DNA of 5,413 nucleotides from Pseudomonadota bacterium (GTDB lineage Bacteria > Pseudomonadota > Gammaproteobacteria > Burkholderiales > Thiobacillaceae). Numbering within the stretch: the first letter of the stretch is position 1; each line of letters opens with the position of its first letter. Positions 1-5,413 of this stretch are shown in pieces. The translations under genes were made by a program, and so were the position numbers. The stretch spans positions 1-5,413 of the forward strand of contig JAJYXA010000465.1 in NCBI GenBank assembly GCA_021791235.1, read 5' to 3'. The notes below the pieces were generated by a model. The model saw only the letters and a list, made by a program, of their open reading frames with translations. It was not told the origin of the DNA and ran no database searches.

Positions 1-133
1 ACAGCGCCAGATTGGCGAGCAGGCCGCCCTTGAGCCAGCCTGCCGATACGCGTCGCGGCTTCAGCGTCAGCCAGAGGCCCGCGCCCAGCGTCGCCGCCAC
101 TGGCAGACTCATCAACACAATCATCCAAACCAT
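1..133 (-). CDS. Putative V-type ATPase subunit K (c-ring proteolipid), N-terminal fragment
   Basis: Only the first 44 codons are present; the gene runs off the left edge of the window. The start is the ATG at 133-131, preceded by a strong AAGGAGA ribosome binding site. The visible protein opens with MVWMIVLMSLPVAATLGAG, a hydrophobic segment of about 22 residues that looks like a first transmembrane helix. A short basic turn (KPRR) and the beginning of a second apolar stretch follow. The ion-binding glutamate and glycine-rich helices typical of c subunits are not in view, so identity is inferred from position: in bacterial and archaeal V/A-ATPase operons subunit K normally follows subunit I. 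If so, it would form the membrane rotor ring working against subunit I. Another small membrane protein remains possible. Coupling ion (H+ or Na+) cannot be judged. Confidence 0.55.
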   Translation of the reverse strand, partial: MVWMIVLMSLPVAATLGAGLWLTLKPRRVSAGWLKGGLLANLAL

Positions 134-137
134 GTTT

Positions 138-144
138 TCTCCTT
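138..144 (-). promoter_or_regulatory. Strong ribosome binding site for the putative subunit K gene
   Basis: On the minus strand this reads AAGGAGA, four bases from the ATG at 133, inside an A-rich leader. It is the best Shine-Dalgarno match of any gene in the V-ATPase part of the window and fixes the start of the left-edge gene. A strong site fits a c-ring subunit, which is needed in many copies per complex. Confidence 0.8.
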
Positions 145-150
145 TTTTCG

Positions 151-212
151 GTAAACGGTGAGCGGTAAGCAGTGAGACGGTTTCCGTTCACCACTCACCG
201 CTCACTGCTCAC
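151..212. repeat. Imperfect palindrome with heptad CTCAC-type repeats between subunit I and K genes
   Basis: The arms GTGAGCGGT (158-166) and ACCGCTCAC (197-205) are a perfect 9-base inverted repeat. Inside, 168-169 pairs with 194-195, 172-175 with 188-191, and ACGG (177-180) with CCGT (184-187), leaving a TTT loop at 181-183. Outer partial pairing reaches about 152 and 211. The right arm is also a loose 7-base tandem pattern, CTCACCG then CTCACTG then CTCACGC. The structure overlaps the stop codon of subunit I (211-209) and ends before the binding site of the next gene. No U-run follows the stem in the transcribed direction, so a classical intrinsic terminator is unlikely. An mRNA-stabilising or translation-tuning hairpin, or a dispersed REP-like element, are the main options. 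Confidence 0.7.
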
Positions 213-2092
213 GCCTTCTCAATTCGCAACGGCACGAATTCCCTTCCATCCCCGCTGAAAAAGCGCGAGAACCCCTCGTAATACATCAGGCGCAGCGCCT
301 GGATCGCCACGATGCCGCCTTCCAGCACGATGATGACGATATTGCCCAGCACGCGGGTGATCCCATGGCCGGCTGCCTCAAGGCCGTGGGCCAGGGTGAA
401 CACCGCCAGCGCCAGCGCCACATGGTTGAGGCTGAAGGCCGCCACGCGCATGAACGACAGCGTATTCGAAAACAGGTTGATGGCGGTTTCCAGCGTCTCG
501 ATGAGCGTCACCAGGATGCGTTCGCCCAGGCCGGCCTCTGCCTCGACCCACTTGTATGCGGCCACCACGACGATGCCCAGCCCCGCCAGCATCGAGGCAG
601 GCCGGGCGATATCCAGCACCCCCGCCCAACTCGCCAGCACGCCTACCGCGCCGAGGTACAACGCCAGCCCGGCCAGCCCGGCGGAATCGAACAGGGCTTC
701 GCCGGCGCGACCTGCCACCCCCTTGTTGTAGGCATTGACCAGCAGCGTGAACACGATGAAACCGACGCCGAATGCCACCGCAATCGTCAGCACGCGTATC
801 GGGTCATGCAGCGGCGACAGCCACAGCGGTGCGATGATGTCCTCATAGCCGAAGAGGCTGCCGTAGAGGAGACCGAACAACATCGACACGGCGCCTGCAG
901 CGACACCGACCCAGGCCATGCGGCCGAGACGACGTGCAAGCACCAGCGACAGCAGAACGATCGCCGCGCCGTGGCCGATGTCGCCGAACATGGCGCCGAA
1001 CAGCAGCAGGTAGGTAAGGGCGAACGGCAACGCCGGATCGAATTCACCGTAGCGCGGCACGCCATAGCTTTTCACCAGCGGAACGTAAGGCCTGAGCCAG
1101 CCCGGGTAGCGCACCAGCGACGGCACCTCGGCGATTTCCCGTGGAGACGGCTCGCGCAGATCGAGCCAGTAGCGACCGTGAAAACGCCCATCCAGGGTGT
1201 CTCGCAGCGTGTCCAGCTGACGCTTGGGTACCCAGCCCGCGAGCACGGCCAGTCCGCCTTTGCCGCGCACGCCAGTCACTGCAGCCTCGGCCAGGGGCCT
1301 TGCGAGGGCGAGGCGCAGCCGCGCTTCGTGCAGGCGCGGGCCGAACTGTTCGCGCAGGCCGTCCCGGACCTGGCAGGCGGCACCGGACTGCGCATCCATC
1401 CGGGCACGCTCGGCCTCCAGCCAGGCGCGGGCCGCCTGCGGATGGGTGCGCAATTCGTCCGGCACCGGCAATTCGCGCCAGCCCGCCTGGGCCAGCAGGC
1501 CGCGTACCTCGTCGTGACGGGCGCGCGGACCGGCAATCACCGCAAACACCTGTTCGCCGGTCTGATCGAAGCGCGAAACCAGATGCCCGGTCATGGCCAG
1601 CGCCTCGGTCACCCGCTTGAGTTCCGCCGCCGGCAGGCTGCCGATATTCACCGCCAGCAGGCTGTCGGCCCGCAGCAGATGCGCGAGATTCACGTTCAGC
1701 CCTTCCAGTTTGGCCAGCGTGTCTTCCAGCGCGCCGAGGTGGCTGCGTACCTCCGCGATCCGCGCTTCGTTCTCGTGGCAATCGGAACAGGCGATCCACA
1801 CGTCCTTCAGCCAACGGTTCAATTCCTCCAGGTCGGCGAGCGACGGGGCCTCGGCCGCCTCGGGCAGCTCCAGGGGGCCGGTGTCGCCGCACTCTTCCAG
1901 GAGCTTGGACAGGCGGGCCTCGGCTTCAAGCCAGGCTTCGCGATAGGCGGCAGCCGGCGATTCGGCGAGCGCGTCCACCCGGCACGGCGCAGGATTGAAC
2001 ACGCCGAAGCGGGCCAGCGTCAGCGCGGCATCCTGCGCCTCGGACGCCAGCATCAACAATTGAATCCTCAGCAGGGGCTCGGCGCGCAGCAT
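209..2092 (-). CDS. ntpI: V-type ATPase subunit I (membrane a subunit, ion half-channel stator)
   Basis: 627 residues, the usual size for bacterial subunit I. Residues 1 to about 345 form the cytoplasmic arm that binds the peripheral stalks, rich in charged helices. Residues about 350-605 form the membrane domain, with seven or eight apolar segments (roughly 355-388, 393-417, 433-455, 470-491, 500-516, 545-570 and 578-600). Family motifs are clear: GAMFGDIGHG at 366-375, NTLSFMRVAAFSLNH at 543-557 with R549 at the place of the essential channel arginine, and EGGIVAIQALRLMYYEGF at 591-608 with a second conserved arginine (R601). The protein forms the stator half-channels through which ions reach the c-ring. 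The start overlaps the stop of subunit C as TGATG, with GAGG seven bases upstream, so translation is probably coupled. The C-terminus ends inside a palindrome. A CxxCH motif at residues 102-106 is unexpected. Confidence 0.97.
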   Translation of the reverse strand: MLRAEPLLRIQLLMLASEAQDAALTLARFGVFNPAPCRVDALAESPAAAYREAWLEAEARLSKLLEECGDTGPLELPEAAEAPSLADLEELNRWLKDVWIACSDCHENEARIAEVRSHLGALEDTLAKLEGLNVNLAHLLRADSLLAVNIGSLPAAELKRVTEALAMTGHLVSRFDQTGEQVFAVIAGPRARHDEVRGLLAQAGWRELPVPDELRTHPQAARAWLEAERARMDAQSGAACQVRDGLREQFGPRLHEARLRLALARPLAEAAVTGVRGKGGLAVLAGWVPKRQLDTLRDTLDGRFHGRYWLDLREPSPREIAEVPSLVRYPGWLRPYVPLVKSYGVPRYGEFDPALPFALTYLLLFGAMFGDIGHGAAIVLLSLVLARRLGRMAWVGVAAGAVSMLFGLLYGSLFGYEDIIAPLWLSPLHDPIRVLTIAVAFGVGFIVFTLLVNAYNKGVAGRAGEALFDSAGLAGLALYLGAVGVLASWAGVLDIARPASMLAGLGIVVVAAYKWVEAEAGLGERILVTLIETLETAINLFSNTLSFMRVAAFSLNHVALALAVFTLAHGLEAAGHGITRVLGNIVIIVLEGGIVAIQALRLMYYEGFSRFFSGDGREFVPLRIEKA

Positions 2093-2103
2093 CAGACCAC
2101 CTC
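2092..2103 (-). promoter_or_regulatory. TGATG stop/start overlap and ribosome binding site for subunit I
   Basis: On the minus strand GAGG (2103-2100) lies seven bases from the ATG at 2092-2090. The stop codon TGA of subunit C (2094-2092) shares its last base with this ATG. This arrangement allows a terminating ribosome to restart and would help keep subunits C and I at similar levels, one copy of each per complex. Confidence 0.8.
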
Positions 2104-3132
2104 AACGGGCGCGCGCTGCAGCGCCAGGCGGATATCGTCGTCGGGCAAATCGAGATGGCGGCCGCGCAATACCGCACGCACGGCGCGCAGGTCGCGTTCG
2201 CGCAGGATCAGGTAGGCAAACGCGCGCGCAATCTCGGGGGCGCGGGCGCGCAGCACCCGCAACGCCTGTTCGGCGGCGACACGCTCCATGCGCGCGAACA
2301 CGGCGGGGATGTCCGTCATCCCCGACAGCCGGGCCTGCCATGCGGCCGGCAGCGCGGCCAGCACCGCCTCCGGGCTGTCCAGCGCGGCCAGCTCCCGCAG
2401 ACGCGCACTGGGCAGGGTGTAGCGCGAGGCCACCAGCAGGTAATACACCTGTGCCGGCGGCAGCCTGTAGTTGAACCGGTAGCGCAGCAGCCACACCAGG
2501 TTGATGCGGTCGACGAGGTTGGCCATGAGGCTGCGGAACGCAGCGCCCACCGCTTCCTCCAGCGGCTGGGCGCGCTGCACCAGGCCTTCGTAATAGCCGC
2601 GATCCAGCGCCGCATCCAGGCTGAACGGATCGTGGCTCTGCTCGAACGCGCGCCGGGCGCGGCGCACGATGCCGGCGTAGGGGCTGGCTTCCAGGCGGCG
2701 CAACAGTTCGCCGACATCCTCGGCATGGGCCAGGTCCTGGTTGTCCAGGCGGCCGAACGTGCCCATCGGAATCAGCCGGGCGAGGATGGCTGCAGGACGC
2801 TCGCCCGTCATCTTGCTGCGCAGCAGGGTCTTCACATTGGACATCTCGAAGCGCGCGGTCCAGAAGGTCAGAAACGCGCGCGCGTCGCCGGACAGCGGGC
2901 GGATCAGCACGCGCGTCTCGTCCAGGATCTGGGTAATGATGCGTAGCTCCAGCGAACGGGGATGCGCCGCGTCGGCGCTCCTGTCGTAGCCCGTTGCCAG
3001 TTGCGGCAAACCTCGCCCGATCAGCGTCTCCGCGACTGCGCCGTCGGGCGACTCGATCAACGCCTGCAGCGCGTCGTCCGGCCAGAGGCGGCCGGCATAC
3101 AGGCTGACGCGGGTATCGAGGTAAGCGGACAT
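2092..3132 (-). CDS. ntpC: V-type ATPase subunit C (d/AC39 family, central stalk to c-ring adaptor)
   Basis: 346 residues, normal length for the family. This soluble funnel-shaped subunit sits on the c-ring and joins it to the central rotor shaft. The family is built from three related helical lobes, each with a recognisable repeat, and three are visible: FEMSNVKTLLRSKMTG at 95-110, LVDRINLVWLLRYRFNY at 206-222, and RERDLRAVRAVLRGRHL at 311-327. The N-terminus (SAYLDTRVSLYAGRLW) matches the conserved opening of the family, which supports the ATG at 3132. An in-frame TGA at 3174-3172 rules out a much longer start. No good ribosome binding site lies next to this ATG; the nearest purine-rich match is GGAG at 3165-3162, about 29 bases away. 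It lies 56 bases after the putative stalk subunit and overlaps subunit I by one base. Confidence 0.93.
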   Translation of the reverse strand: MSAYLDTRVSLYAGRLWPDDALQALIESPDGAVAETLIGRGLPQLATGYDRSADAAHPRSLELRIITQILDETRVLIRPLSGDARAFLTFWTARFEMSNVKTLLRSKMTGERPAAILARLIPMGTFGRLDNQDLAHAEDVGELLRRLEASPYAGIVRRARRAFEQSHDPFSLDAALDRGYYEGLVQRAQPLEEAVGAAFRSLMANLVDRINLVWLLRYRFNYRLPPAQVYYLLVASRYTLPSARLRELAALDSPEAVLAALPAAWQARLSGMTDIPAVFARMERVAAEQALRVLRARAPEIARAFAYLILRERDLRAVRAVLRGRHLDLPDDDIRLALQRAPVEVV

Positions 3133-3171
3133 GGCGGTTGCGGGCAGCGCGATGCGCGGATCTCCGTCCCG

Positions 3172-3192
3172 TCAGGGGCGGGGAACTCTCAT
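3172..3192 (-). other. Six-codon micro-ORF linking the stalk subunit and subunit C genes
   Basis: The stop codon of the upstream gene (TGA, 3191-3189) overlaps an ATG at 3192-3190 as ATGA. That ATG opens a reading frame encoding MRVPRP and then stops at TGA (3174-3172). The frame is the same as subunit C, whose ATG lies 39 bases after the TGA. Because subunit C has no adjacent ribosome binding site, re-initiation by ribosomes leaving this short frame is a possible way of starting it. The overlap is certain; translation is not shown. Confidence 0.4.
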
Positions 3193-3506
3193 GCGGTCGG
3201 GTCGAGCAACAGAGTCAGCGCCGCATCCACCGCTTCGGATTCATGACGGGCGGCCAGTTCGCGCAGCATGCGCTGGCGTTCGCCGTATTTGCGCGACAAC
3301 TCGGCCACCGCCTGGGCTGCGCGTCCCTGCGCCTCATGCAGGTAGGGGGTCCGCAATTCGATCCGGCCGGCGTCGAAACGCGCCTCGGCGTCTCGCACGG
3401 CAGCCAGCGCGTCATCCATCATGCGCTGACGTTCCCGGCTGGCGTCGTCGATCAGCGCTTGTGCGCGGGCCTCGGCGTCCAGCAGTCTTTGCAGGGGCTC
3501 ATCCAT
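3189..3506 (-). CDS. Probable V-type ATPase peripheral-stalk subunit (G/H type)
   Basis: With the ATG at 3506 the product is 105 residues, the normal size for small V/A-ATPase stalk subunits. It is almost wholly helical and charged, with the alternating Ala/Glu/Arg pattern of a coiled coil from residue 3 to about 93 (for example LLDAEARAQALIDDASRER) and only one proline near the middle (P54). The C-terminal part, ESEAVDAALTLLL, resembles the end of stalk subunits that pack on E. Together with E it would form the stator arm holding the catalytic head to subunit I. AAGG lies 11 bases upstream of the ATG, a weak site. A TTG at 3554 in frame would add 16 residues (total 121) but these do not resemble the family. 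Similarity to such simple coiled coils is weak evidence, so the call leans on size and on position before subunit C. An E-subunit fragment is less likely given the length. Confidence 0.72.
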   Translation of the reverse strand: MDEPLQRLLDAEARAQALIDDASRERQRMMDDALAAVRDAEARFDAGRIELRTPYLHEAQGRAAQAVAELSRKYGERQRMLRELAARHESEAVDAALTLLLDPTA

Positions 3507-3537
3507 CCTGATCGCGGCCTTCAGTCCAACGGATTGA

Positions 3538-3554
3538 TTGCGCCCAGCGCGCAA
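3538..3554. other. Short perfect inverted repeat in the hupE to V-ATPase gap
   Basis: TTGCGC at 3538-3543 and GCGCAA at 3549-3554 form a 6-base stem around a 5-base loop, in the 54-base gap between the hupE stop (3561) and the next start (3506). On the transcribed strand no U-run follows, so it is a poor candidate for an intrinsic terminator. It could be an mRNA processing or attenuation hairpin, or chance in GC-rich DNA. The gap shows no convincing promoter. Confidence 0.3.
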
Positions 3555-3560
3555 GGCGGT

Positions 3561-4133
3561 TTACGCAAGGACCAGCAGCGCTGCGCCGGTGGCGGCGATG
3601 CCGAACCCTGCCATCCGCGTCGCGCGGCAACCGAGCAGGCCTCCGGCGACGCCCACGCCATGCAGGCACAGCGTGGCGAGCACGAAGCCCAGGGCGTAAA
3701 GCGCAGGCGACGCGGCCTGCGGCATTTCCAGTCCGTGGGCGTAGCCGTGAAAGAGCGCGAACACGCCGGCAATCGTCATGCCGGCCGTGACCGACGCCTG
3801 GTACCGCGTGGCGACCAGTAGCCCCAGCAACAGCACCGACAGGGCGATGCCCGTCTCGACATGCGGCAGCACCCCGCCCGACCAGGCCAGCGCCCCCCCC
3901 AGTCCCATCGCGCCGACAAACGCGGCCGGCACCGCCCACACGGCCCGGCCGCCCAGCTGCGCCGCCCACAGGCCAATCGCGATCATGGCGAACAGGTGAT
4001 CCACACCCGTAAACGGGTGGGCCAGGCCGCCGGCGAAACCGGCCGGGGTGTGGCCGGGGTGGGCGTACGCCGTCCCGGCAGACAGGCAGAGGGAAACCAG
4101 GGCAATCGTGCGGGAATGTTTCATCAGGTTCAT
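3561..4133 (-). CDS. hupE: HupE/UreJ family nickel permease, hydrogenase accessory
   Basis: 190 residues, typical for HupE/UreJ. Residues 1-24 form a signal peptide (basic start MKHSR, apolar core, AYA cleavage site), so the mature protein would begin HPGHTP. Both family signatures are present: HPFTGVDH at 39-46 (HX5DH) and FHGYAHGLE at 128-136 (FHGX[AV]HGXE). The histidines, D45 and E136 are the residues associated with nickel transport in studied HupE proteins. About six membrane segments follow the signal peptide. The family carries Ni2+ across the inner membrane for hydrogenase or urease; the adjacent hydrogenase gene points to the hydrogenase role. GGAGA eight bases before the ATG at 4133 supports this start; a second ATG at 4124 is also possible. 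The coding strand has a run of eight G (3893-3900) in codons 78-81, a possible slippage or sequencing-error site. Confidence 0.95.
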   Translation of the reverse strand: MNLMKHSRTIALVSLCLSAGTAYAHPGHTPAGFAGGLAHPFTGVDHLFAMIAIGLWAAQLGGRAVWAVPAAFVGAMGLGGALAWSGGVLPHVETGIALSVLLLGLLVATRYQASVTAGMTIAGVFALFHGYAHGLEMPQAASPALYALGFVLATLCLHGVGVAGGLLGCRATRMAGFGIAATGAALLVLA

Positions 4134-4140
4134 TGCGTGC

Positions 4141-4145
4141 TCTCC
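4141..4145 (-). promoter_or_regulatory. Ribosome binding site for hupE
   Basis: On the minus strand GGAGA ends eight bases before the ATG at 4133-4131, in the 48-base gap after the hydrogenase stop. Spacing and match are good and favour this ATG over the one three codons later. No terminator is visible in the gap, so hupE is probably co-transcribed with the hydrogenase gene. Confidence 0.75.
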
Positions 4146-4181
4146 ACGTTCAAAATCACTTCATCAAATGGCCGCGAAAAA

Positions 4182-5413
4182 TTACTTGATTTTCACCTGC
4201 ACCAGCTCTTCGCCCTCCGGGTCGGTCACGTGCACGGCACAGGCGATGCAGGGATCGAAGGAATGGATGGTGCGCAGGATCTCGATTGGCTGTTTCGGGT
4301 CGACCATCACATGGTTGTCCTGCAGCGCCGCCTCGTAGGCGCCCGGCTGGCCTTGCATGTCGCGCGGGCCGGCGTTCCAGGTGCTCGGCACCACGGCCTG
4401 GTAGTTGCTGATCTTGCCGTCGTCGACGACGATCCAGTGGCTCAAGCCGCCGCGCGGCGCTTCCATCAGGCCGACGCCCTGCATGTGCCTGGGCCAGGTC
4501 GAGGGTTCCCAGTACTGCTCGTTGAAGGTCCTGACGTCGCCCGCCTTGATGTTGGCGATGAGCTGGTCGTACCAGCCCTGCATGGCGTCGGCCAGGATCT
4601 TCGATTCCAGCGTGCGCGCGGCGGTGCGGCCAAGCGTGGAGTACAGCGCATCCACCGGAACGTCCAGGGTCTTCAGCGTGTAGCCCACCAGTTCCTTGGC
4701 CTGGGCGTTGCCGCTGGCGTACAGCATCAGCACGCGGGCGAGCGGGCCGACTTCCATGGATTTGCCCTGCCAGCGCGGCGATTTCAGCCAGGAATATTTC
4801 TTGTCGACGTCGAGCTGTTCGTACGGCGGCTTCGGCCCGGTGTAGTTGAGTTCGGTTTCGCCCTTGAACGGATGCAGCCCCTTCCCGTCGCCCTGGCTGT
4901 ACTTGTACCAGGAATGGCTGACGAACTCCTGGATTTCGTTGTCCGCATCGAGGTCGATGGGGTGGATTTTGGACAGGTCGCGGTTGAGGATGACGCCGCG
5001 CGGAATGAGGTAGGAGTCGGTGTCCCAGAAGCCTTTCGAGGGCAGGTCGCCGAACGACAGGAAATTGCCGAGGCCTTCTCCCCGCCCTGCCCAGTCCTTG
5101 TAGAAACCGGCGATGGCGAGCGTATCGGGCACGTAGACCTGGTCGACGAACTCGCGCATCTGCCGGATGACGTTCTGGATCGTCTGCAGCCCCACCTCGT
5201 TGAGTGCGGTGCCACCCTGGCCGCCGTGGAAATGCGGTCCCTTGCCCTGGCCCGCGCCAACCTGCACGGAAATGGCCGAGGGCACGCCGCCCACCACGAA
5301 GTTGGGATGCGGGTTCTTGCCGCCGAAGATGGTGTGCAGCTTGACCACGTCGCGCTGCCAGGCGAGCGCATCGAGGTAGTGCGCCACCGCCATCAGGTTC
5401 GCTTCCGGCGGCA
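4182..5413 (-). CDS. hupL: Group 1 uptake [NiFe]-hydrogenase large subunit, C-terminal part
   Basis: The gene enters from the right edge; 409 codons and the TAA stop (4184-4182) are in the window. Family members run near 570-620 residues, so roughly 170-200 N-terminal residues, with the first nickel-binding CxxC pair, lie outside. The first methionine in view (5393) is internal: the frame continues upstream as PPEANL. From that methionine, conserved blocks are GGKNPHPNFVVGG (24-36), SHSWYKYSQGDGKGLHPF (159-176), APRGGLSHW (312-320, with the conserved active-site arginine) and DPCIACAVH (380-388). C382 and C385 are the second cysteine pair of the NiFe(CN)2CO centre. The 15 residues after H388 form the tail removed by a HupD/HyaD-type endopeptidase once nickel is loaded. 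The enzyme oxidises H2 with a small FeS subunit, usually at the periplasmic face of the membrane. Oxygen tolerance cannot be judged without the small subunit. A Gly/His-rich loop at 45-61 looks unusual. Confidence 0.98.
   Translation of the reverse strand, partial: PPEANLMAVAHYLDALAWQRDVVKLHTIFGGKNPHPNFVVGGVPSAISVQVGAGQGKGPHFHGGQGGTALNEVGLQTIQNVIRQMREFVDQVYVPDTLAIAGFYKDWAGRGEGLGNFLSFGDLPSKGFWDTDSYLIPRGVILNRDLSKIHPIDLDADNEIQEFVSHSWYKYSQGDGKGLHPFKGETELNYTGPKPPYEQLDVDKKYSWLKSPRWQGKSMEVGPLARVLMLYASGNAQAKELVGYTLKTLDVPVDALYSTLGRTAARTLESKILADAMQGWYDQLIANIKAGDVRTFNEQYWEPSTWPRHMQGVGLMEAPRGGLSHWIVVDDGKISNYQAVVPSTWNAGPRDMQGQPGAYEAALQDNHVMVDPKQPIEILRTIHSFDPCIACAVHVTDPEGEELVQVKIK

Noticed and set aside
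1775..1789. Covalent c-type haem in subunit I
   Set aside because: The CxxCH lies in a domain expected in the cytoplasm and there is no export signal; the motif alone is not enough.
1044..1892. A 282-codon frame on the minus strand within subunit I
   Set aside because: Arg/Gly/Ala-rich shadow in another frame of subunit I, with no ribosome site or recognisable domain.
365..2215. A 616-codon open frame on the plus strand opposite the subunit I gene
   Set aside because: It lies antisense to a clearly recognised gene, its product is a Gln/Arg/His-rich low-complexity sequence with no family motif, and such long antisense frames are expected in GC-rich DNA with strong codon bias.
2155..2946. A 263-codon plus-strand frame opposite subunit C
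   Set aside because: Antisense shadow of a recognised gene, with biased composition and no motif.
3507..3554. TTG at 3554 as the start of the stalk subunit gene (16 extra residues)
   Set aside because: The extra residues do not fit the coiled-coil family, the TTG lies in a small inverted repeat, and the ATG at 3506 gives the expected length.
3538..3554. Intrinsic terminator after hupE
   Set aside because: Stem of only six base pairs and no U-run following it in the direction of transcription; kept only as a weak hairpin.
3138..3821. A 227-codon plus-strand frame spanning the stalk subunit and hupE
   Set aside because: It runs antisense across two well-supported genes and their gap, and its translation resembles no family.
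5391..5393. ATG at 5393 as the hydrogenase start codon
   Set aside because: The frame continues upstream as PPEANL, which is conserved hydrogenase sequence, so this methionine is internal and the gene extends past the edge.

Overview
Every supported gene in this window lies on the minus strand, so transcription runs from the right edge to the left. The DNA is GC-rich, the genes are tightly packed, and the content is bioenergetic. The set (a group 1 uptake [NiFe]-hydrogenase large subunit, a HupE-type nickel permease and a V/A-type ATPase cluster) suggests a chemolithotrophic, hydrogen-using proteobacterium, perhaps a beta-proteobacterium of the Thiobacillus/Hydrogenophilales kind. That taxonomic guess rests on gene content and general sequence feel, not on a marker gene.

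Layout in transcription order: (1) 5413-4182, the C-terminal two thirds of a [NiFe]-hydrogenase large subunit, cut by the window edge and ending in the DPCxxCxxH active-site motif plus a 15-residue cleavable tail. (2) 4133-3561, a HupE/UreJ family membrane protein with both diagnostic histidine motifs. (3) 3506-3189, a small coiled-coil protein, most likely the V-ATPase peripheral-stalk subunit (G/H type). (4) 3132-2092, V-ATPase subunit C (the d/AC39 family). (5) 2092-209, V-ATPase subunit I (the membrane a subunit). (6) 133-1, the first 44 codons of a membrane protein that by position should be the c-ring proteolipid (subunit K), cut by the left edge. The catalytic and rotor subunits (A, B, D) and subunits E and F are not in the window and would be expected beyond position 1.

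Working together, the hydrogenase would oxidise H2 and feed electrons to the respiratory chain, HupE would supply nickel for its active site, and the V/A-ATPase would couple an ion gradient to ATP synthesis or hydrolysis. The short gaps (48 nt, 54 nt, 56 nt, a one-base overlap and 75 nt) and the lack of a clear terminator or promoter make one long transcript plausible, but this is inference.

The most interesting non-coding structure is a 62-base imperfect palindrome (about 151-212) built from a 7-base CTCAC-type pattern. It overlaps the stop codon of subunit I and sits just before a strong ribosome binding site for the putative c-ring gene. No stretch over 300 bases lacks a gene. I saw no tRNA, rRNA, CRISPR array or insertion sequence. 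I did not find a clearly undescribed system. The hydrogenase/V-ATPase linkage and the junction structures are the best leads.
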